Below, one piece after another: positions 1 through 5,002 of a DNA stretch of 5,002 nucleotides. The notes under the pieces are model-generated. The model searched no databases and was not told the DNA's origin. It saw nothing but the letters and a program-made list of their open reading frames with translations. Position numbers and translations under genes: made by a program. Source of the stretch: Gammaproteobacteria bacterium (GTDB lineage Bacteria; Pseudomonadota; Gammaproteobacteria; Pseudomonadales; Litorivicinaceae). How positions within the stretch are numbered: the stretch's first letter is position 1; the number at the start of each line of letters is the position of its first letter. The stretch is from assembly GCA_002705325.1 (NCBI GenBank), contig PAFS01000031.1, positions 13,777 through 18,778 of the forward strand. The letters run 5' to 3'.

Positions 1-2024
<2,024 letters not shown>

Positions 2025-2025
2025 A

Positions 2026-2673
2026 TCACAACGCCCCATATTGGGCGCGATACCCCTCGATACGCGGCGCGACGTCCTCTGCAACCCGCGGATCATCGGT
2101 CGCAAATGCCAAAATGTCATCGAGAGTCACAATTGAAATCGGGACCAACTGGAAGGTTTCGGAGAGCTCGGCAAGCGCAGAACCAGTCCCCTCTTGGCCT
2201 CGCTCTTGCCGATCAACTGCTACACAAAACGCACACAAACTCGCACCGTGATTTTCAATAAAGTCGACCGACTCTCGTACGGCTGTTCCGGCTGTGACCA
2301 CATCATCAATTGCCAAAACCCGCCCGCTCAGTGGCGCACCAAGCAGGGTCCCTCCTTCGCCGTGATTTTTCAATTCCTTTCGATTGAATGACACCGGGTA
2401 ATCCATTCCTTGATCCGCGAAGGCGACCGCAACTGAGCTCGCAAGCGGTATTCCTTTGTAAGCAGGACCAAACAGTCCATCAAACGCAACACCATGCTCG
2501 GCAATGGCATCACGATAACATCGACCGAGAATTTGTAATTGAAGTCCACTGGAAAATGCAGATGCATTAAAGAAATAGGGGCTCACCCGGCCTGACTTGA
2601 GCGTGAATTCGCCAAACTTCAGAGCGTTGGCATCAAGGGCTAATTCCAAAAAGGAACGCTTGTATGGGGACAT
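2026..2673 (-). CDS. pyrE: Orotate phosphoribosyltransferase
   Basis: PyrE transfers the phosphoribosyl group of PRPP to orotate to make OMP, the fifth step of de novo UMP synthesis, acting as a cytosolic homodimer. The 215 residues align end to end with E. coli PyrE (213 aa). The N terminus MSPYKRSF mirrors the E. coli start and supports the chosen ATG. Landmarks are KFGEFTLKSGRVSPYF at 19-34, FGPAYKGIP at 68-76, the mobile catalytic loop NRKELKNHGEGG at 97-108, and the PRPP-binding signature VLAIDDVVTAGTAVRES at 119-135. The bases just before the ATG (read on the minus strand, ending GTGTCCT) contain no Shine-Dalgarno-like purine run. In E. coli pyrE follows rph and is attenuated through it. 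Here it has its own divergent upstream region and rph lies about 0.9 kb away with another gene between, so that mechanism cannot operate in the same form. Confidence 0.97.
   Translation of the reverse strand: MSPYKRSFLELALDANALKFGEFTLKSGRVSPYFFNASAFSSGLQLQILGRCYRDAIAEHGVAFDGLFGPAYKGIPLASSVAVAFADQGMDYPVSFNRKELKNHGEGGTLLGAPLSGRVLAIDDVVTAGTAVRESVDFIENHGASLCAFCVAVDRQERGQEGTGSALAELSETFQLVPISIVTLDDILAFATDDPRVAEDVAPRIEGYRAQYGAL
2032..2047. repeat. Short inverted repeat at the argB/pyrE convergent junction
   Basis: CGCCC (2032-2036) and GGGCG (2043-2047) can pair around a 6-nt loop inside the last codons of pyrE, just past the argB stop. Read on the pyrE strand, the stem is followed by TTGTGATTT, a weak T-rich tail. 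It is therefore a poor candidate for a pyrE terminator and, lacking any T-tract on the other strand, a still poorer one for argB. No better terminator is visible between these genes. Confidence 0.3.
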
Positions 2674-2707
2674 AGGACACGTCTAACATTACACTGATCG
2701 ATTAAAA

Positions 2708-2736
2708 ATAGTACACCAGTTCATCTGGTCTCTCAC
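2708..2736 (-). promoter_or_regulatory. Candidate sigma70-type promoter for pyrE
   Basis: On the minus strand, GTGAGA (2736-2731) and TACTAT (2713-2708) each match four of six bases of the -35 and -10 consensus and are separated by an ideal 17 bp. Transcription would begin near 2701, giving a leader of about 27 nt before the pyrE ATG. The matches are moderate, and the support comes mainly from spacing and position. Confidence 0.35.
2715..2729. promoter_or_regulatory. Operator-like inverted repeat in the pyrE/crc divergent region
   Basis: ACCAG (2715-2719) and CTGGT (2725-2729) form a perfect 5-bp inverted repeat with a 5-nt spacer. Its centre, base 2722, coincides with the centre of the 17-bp spacer of the candidate pyrE promoter, a classic place for a repressor site. 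It also sits 30-44 bp upstream of the crc-like start, so it could affect both genes. Short arms like these can arise by chance, and no known regulator is recognised. Confidence 0.25.
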
Positions 2737-2758
2737 TTTAGGGACATAAAATCTTTTG

Positions 2759-3550
2759 ATGCGCGTAATCAGCCTGCGATGCAATGGTCTAATTTCGGCT
2801 GTTAAACAAGGCCTCACTGAATGGATAGCAAGTAAAGATGCGGACATCATCTGCCTCCAGGACGTTCGTGTGCGCGAATTTAAGGTCATGGGTGACTCTC
2901 GCTTCTGTCCCGAGGGATTCGACGCATTTTATTTCGAGGGGGAAGACGAGGATAAAGGTGGTGTTACGATTTTCACGCGTCACACACCCAAAGCGGTAAT
3001 GCGTGGCCTGGGTTCATACGAATTGGATCGTGATGGACGCTATATCCAAGCCGACTTTGAACACGTGAGCGTTGTGTCCCTTCTCCCACCATCACCAACT
3101 GCGGAACCCAAAGAATTACGCGCTGCCTTTCTGGAGTCACTCGAGACATGGATGCGGAAAATCCGAAAAAAACGACGTCACTTTATCTTTTGCGGTGACT
3201 TTGGTGTGGCCGCTCGTACGCTCGATCTTGAAGAATGGCATCAACACAATGAATCACCAGGATTTACCAAAGAAGATCGGCATTGGATCGACACACTTCT
3301 CAATGATGTCGGCTATGTCGATGCATTCCGCGAAGTCTTTGCTAATGAACCAGCATACAGCTGGTTCCCGGGGCCTGAGGTGTTTGATATGCCAAATCCT
3401 GGGGCATGGCGGACAGACCTTCAGTTAGCATCGCTTGAGATTTCGCGGCGTGTCCTGGCTGCAGGTTACGCATCAAAGCGACAGTTCGACGATCGCGTCC
3501 CGTTGATTGTCGATTACGACATATCAATCAGCGATGAGGAAGACGATTAA
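2759..3550 (+). CDS. crc: Crc-like catabolite repression control protein, exodeoxyribonuclease III (Xth) family with a degenerate active site
   Basis: The 263-residue endonuclease/exonuclease/phosphatase-fold protein resembles Pseudomonas Crc (about 259 aa) along its length, with blocks such as [12 protein letters not shown] (93-104), [13 protein letters not shown] (136-148) and VPLIVDYD (247-254). Pseudomonas Crc is not a nuclease; with Hfq it blocks translation of catabolic mRNAs. Against E. coli exonuclease III, Asn7 is Arg7 here, the catalytic Glu of LQE is Asp35, GDMN has become GDFG (Asn to Gly149), and the His of SDHAP is Arg246. Asp147, Asp220 and Asp245 remain. A DNA repair nuclease is therefore unlikely and a regulatory role is inferred; automated annotation may still say exodeoxyribonuclease III. 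The ATG at 2759 matches the family start MRxIS; a TTG at 2756 would add one residue. AGGGA at 2740-2744 is a distant ribosome binding site. The C terminus carries an acidic tail, DEEDD. The position between pyrE and rph is that of crc in Pseudomonas. Confidence 0.85.
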   Translation: MRVISLRCNGLISAVKQGLTEWIASKDADIICLQDVRVREFKVMGDSRFCPEGFDAFYFEGEDEDKGGVTIFTRHTPKAVMRGLGSYELDRDGRYIQADFEHVSVVSLLPPSPTAEPKELRAAFLESLETWMRKIRKKRRHFIFCGDFGVAARTLDLEEWHQHNESPGFTKEDRHWIDTLLNDVGYVDAFREVFANEPAYSWFPGPEVFDMPNPGAWRTDLQLASLEISRRVLAAGYASKRQFDDRVPLIVDYDISISDEEDD

Positions 3551-3556
3551 CCGTCT
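3541..3556. repeat. Inverted repeat centred on the shared stop codon of crc and rph
   Basis: AGACG (3541-3545) and CGTCT (3552-3556) are perfect complements flanking a 6-nt loop whose middle is TTAA (3547-3550). That palindrome supplies TAA to the crc-like gene on the plus strand and TAA to rph on the minus strand. The symmetry centre of the arms, 3548.5, is exactly that of TTAA. No T-tract follows on either strand, so this is not a standard intrinsic terminator, though it could be a weak bidirectional hairpin. Confidence 0.35.
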
Positions 3557-4266
3557 GCCAAGGCTACCTTCTGCGCACTGATCAGCTGAGCAATTCCACT
3601 TTCTCCCAGATCAAGTAATGCATTCAATTCAGTACGGCTGAAAGGAGCCTCTTCTGCTGTTCCCTGGATTTCAATCAGTTGTGATCCCTCAGCCATGACC
3701 AAGTTCAAATCGGAATCGGCACTCGAGTCCTCGGGAAAGTCGAGATCCAGCACTGGCTGACCCTGATAAATTCCGACAGATATAGCGGCAACAAAATTGA
3801 TCAAGGGATCCTCAGATAGTAATCCATGGCGTTGCAACCCGTTTATCGCCTCAACCAAGGCAACCATGCCTCCAGTAATCGATGCTGTTCGTGTTCCACC
3901 ATCGGCCTGCAACACATCACAATCGATCGTGATTTGGCGCTCGCCCAGCTTCTTCAAATCAACCGCGGCCCGCAGGGATCGCCCAATCAGACGCTGAATC
4001 TCTTGGGTTCGACCTGATTGCTTACCACGCGCCGCTTCCCGATCAGAGCGAGTGTGCGTTGACCCCGGCAACATGCCGTACTCAGCGGTAACCCAACCCA
4101 AGCCCTTACCCTTCATCCAGCGTGGTACCTGCTCATGAATAGATGCTGTACACAAAATCCGAGTATCACCAAATTCGACCAATACTGAACCCGCCGCGTG
4201 GCGTGTGAAACGACGAGTGAAGGAAATTGGGCGCAATGCATCAAAAGCGCGGCCACTTGGTCGCAT
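3547..4266 (-). CDS. rph: Ribonuclease PH (tRNA nucleotidyltransferase)
   Basis: RNase PH is a phosphate-dependent 3'-5' exoribonuclease that trims the 3' ends of tRNA precursors and acts on other structured RNAs; it works as a ring-shaped hexamer in the cytosol. The 239 residues match the full-length family (about 238-240 aa). Catalytic landmarks are intact: [17 protein letters not shown] with Arg86 (84-100), [16 protein letters not shown] with the phosphate-binding Arg126 (115-130), and metal-associated Asp180 and Asp186 in EDSSADSD (179-186). The C terminus [10 protein letters not shown] to LGESG (202-224) is complete, so this is not the frameshifted form known from E. coli K-12. The ATG is preceded by a strong ribosome binding site. 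The stop overlaps that of the convergent crc-like gene by 4 bp. Unlike E. coli, pyrE does not follow it on the same transcript. Confidence 0.97.
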   Translation of the reverse strand: MRPSGRAFDALRPISFTRRFTRHAAGSVLVEFGDTRILCTASIHEQVPRWMKGKGLGWVTAEYGMLPGSTHTRSDREAARGKQSGRTQEIQRLIGRSLRAAVDLKKLGERQITIDCDVLQADGGTRTASITGGMVALVEAINGLQRHGLLSEDPLINFVAAISVGIYQGQPVLDLDFPEDSSADSDLNLVMAEGSQLIEIQGTAEEAPFSRTELNALLDLGESGIAQLISAQKVALADG

Positions 4267-4273
4267 GGCAGAA

Positions 4274-4280
4274 CCTCTCT
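4274..4280 (-). promoter_or_regulatory. Ribosome binding site of rph
   Basis: Read on the minus strand, AGAGAGG lies 7 nt before the rph ATG. It is the clearest Shine-Dalgarno sequence of any complete gene in the window and fixes the rph start. Confidence 0.75.
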
Positions 4281-4282
4281 AT

Positions 4283-4312
4283 TTGAACTAAGCTTTAAAC
4301 AACAACTAGTAT
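4283..4312 (+). promoter_or_regulatory. Candidate promoter for gmk
   Basis: TTGAAC (4283-4288) and TAGTAT (4307-4312) match four of six bases each of the sigma70 hexamers with an 18-bp spacer; TATTAT at 4310-4315 is an alternative -10. Transcription would start near 4319, downstream of the ATG at 4314, which supports the ATG at 4338 as the gmk start and implies a leader of about 20 nt. Confidence 0.4.
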
Positions 4313-4339
4313 TATGACTATCTCAAACGGATCTTTCAT
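4311..4339 (-). promoter_or_regulatory. Candidate promoter for rph, overlapping the gmk promoter
   Basis: On the minus strand, ATGAAA (4339-4334, four of six) and CATAAT (4316-4311, five of six) are separated by 17 bp. Transcription would begin near 4304 and run about 38 nt before the rph ATG. The -10 box overlaps that of the oppositely directed gmk promoter, and the -35 box covers the gmk start codon. Confidence 0.4.
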
Positions 4340-4958
4340 GTCGCAGGGCCAGCTATTTGTCATTTCAGCGCCATCCGGTGCTGGCAAAACCAGTCTCGTT
4401 GCCGCGACCATCGCGCTCGTCGAGGATTTGGCTGTCAGCGTATCTCATACCACTCGGAGCCCACGCCCAGGTGATGTCGATGGTCGTGACTACCACTTTG
4501 TCGAGCAATCAGAGTTCGAGCGTTTGATTGCATCCGGTGCTCTATTTGAGCACGCAAAGGTCTTCGGAAATTTTTACGGTACATCGAAACAAGCTGTTGA
4601 AGCCCAACTCGCCGCGGGAGTGGACGTGATCCTAGAAATTGACTGGCAGGGTGCAGCACAAGTTCGCAACATGGTGCCAAAGGCAGTCTCAATTTTTATT
4701 CTTCCACCCACTCGCCAAGCGCTTCGAGAGCGTCTGGTCGGTCGGCAACAGGATGATGCGGCAATTATCGATGCGCGAATGGCAGAAGCTGATAAAACCA
4801 TTGCGCAAGCGCCACGTTTCGATTACTGGGTGATCAACGACGATTTCGAAATCGCGCTTAGGCAACTGCAGTCAATTATCCTGAGCCACCGACAGCGCTG
4901 TGCCCAAATTCAGTCTAAACACCCGAAATTTCTAGAAAAACTTCTCGGACAACAATAA
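4338..4958 (+). CDS. gmk: Guanylate kinase
   Basis: Gmk phosphorylates GMP to GDP with ATP, an essential cytosolic step of GTP supply, and it also affects the pool of the ppGpp precursor. From the ATG at 4338 the product has 206 residues and starts MSQGQLFVISAPSGAGKT, aligning with the E. coli start MAQGTLY (207 aa). Landmarks are the P-loop APSGAGKT (11-18), the GMP-binding segment SVSHTTRSPRPG (34-45), EHAKVFGNFYGTS (71-83), IDWQGAAQVR (101-110) and the conserved INDDF (166-170). An in-frame ATG at 4314 would add eight non-conserved residues, has no Shine-Dalgarno, and probably precedes the transcription start, so it is not preferred. The ribosome binding site of the 4338 start is weak (CGGA, 4328-4331). 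In Pseudomonas and E. coli gmk is followed by rpoZ and spoT, and the downstream bases fit that here. Confidence 0.95.
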   Translation: MSQGQLFVISAPSGAGKTSLVAATIALVEDLAVSVSHTTRSPRPGDVDGRDYHFVEQSEFERLIASGALFEHAKVFGNFYGTSKQAVEAQLAAGVDVILEIDWQGAAQVRNMVPKAVSIFILPPTRQALRERLVGRQQDDAAIIDARMAEADKTIAQAPRFDYWVINDDFEIALRQLQSIILSHRQRCAQIQSKHPKFLEKLLGQQ

Positions 4959-4964
4959 ATTGCT

Positions 4965-5002
4965 TATACTATCGAGCTACCCAGATTTTATTGAGGATTA
5001 AT
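4965..5002 (+). promoter_or_regulatory. Probable promoter -10 and ribosome binding site for the next gene (expected rpoZ)
   Basis: After the gmk stop, TATACT (4965-4970) matches the -10 consensus at five of six bases; no good -35 is seen 16-18 bp upstream, within the end of gmk. TTGAGGAT at 4991-4998 contains GAGG, a strong Shine-Dalgarno, and the final bases AT could be the first two of an ATG. By conserved order the next gene should be rpoZ, the omega subunit of RNA polymerase, but none of its coding sequence is visible. Confidence 0.5.

Noticed and set aside
2747..2752. TAAAAT as a -10 box for the crc-like gene
   Set aside because: It would place transcription start at the start codon and lacks a recognisable -35 sequence; the A/T-rich bases alone do not support a promoter call.
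3072..3428. 118-codon open frame inside the crc-like gene on the same strand
   Set aside because: It is an alternative frame of a well-supported gene, with no ribosome binding site or recognisable domain.
4298..4305. AACAACAA, a match to the AAnAAnAA motif bound by Hfq/Crc, upstream of gmk
   Set aside because: It would sit in the spacer of the candidate gmk promoter and so not be in the mRNA. A second match at the gmk stop codon (4951-4958) shows that such short motifs occur by chance here.
4314..4337. Upstream ATG as the gmk start
   Set aside because: It adds eight non-conserved residues, has no ribosome binding site and lies at or before the likely transcription start; the ATG at 4338 aligns with known Gmk N termini.

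Overview
The window looks like a chromosomal housekeeping segment from a gammaproteobacterium with roughly balanced base composition. The gene order (algC, argB, pyrE, crc/xth-like, rph, gmk, then almost certainly rpoZ) is the backbone I know from Pseudomonas and related Pseudomonadales/Oceanospirillales-type genomes. The protein sequences resemble Pseudomonas and E. coli orthologues throughout. I cannot name a genus. I see no mobile element, CRISPR array, tRNA, rRNA or sign of recent transfer.

Layout: algC enters from the left edge, already in frame, and its end overlaps the start of argB by 7 nt on the + strand. argB converges on pyrE (- strand) with one base between the two stop codons. 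An 85-bp divergent region separates pyrE from a + strand Crc-like gene of the exonuclease III fold family. That gene converges on rph (- strand), and the two share a palindromic TTAA as their stop codons. A 71-bp divergent region then separates rph from gmk (+ strand), and gmk is followed by a probable promoter and ribosome binding site for rpoZ, which begins at or just past the right edge. No gene-free stretch exceeds 90 bp.

Functions: AlgC interconverts hexose phosphates for polysaccharide and LPS precursors. ArgB is the N-acetylglutamate kinase of arginine synthesis. PyrE makes OMP for UMP synthesis, Rph trims tRNA 3' ends, and Gmk makes GDP. The most interesting gene is the Crc-like one: it keeps the exonuclease III scaffold, but several catalytic positions are replaced, which fits a regulatory RNA-associated role rather than a DNA repair nuclease. 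I found no undescribed multi-gene system. The points worth a second look are the degenerate nuclease, the two extremely tight convergent junctions, and operator-like symmetry in the pyrE/crc divergent region.
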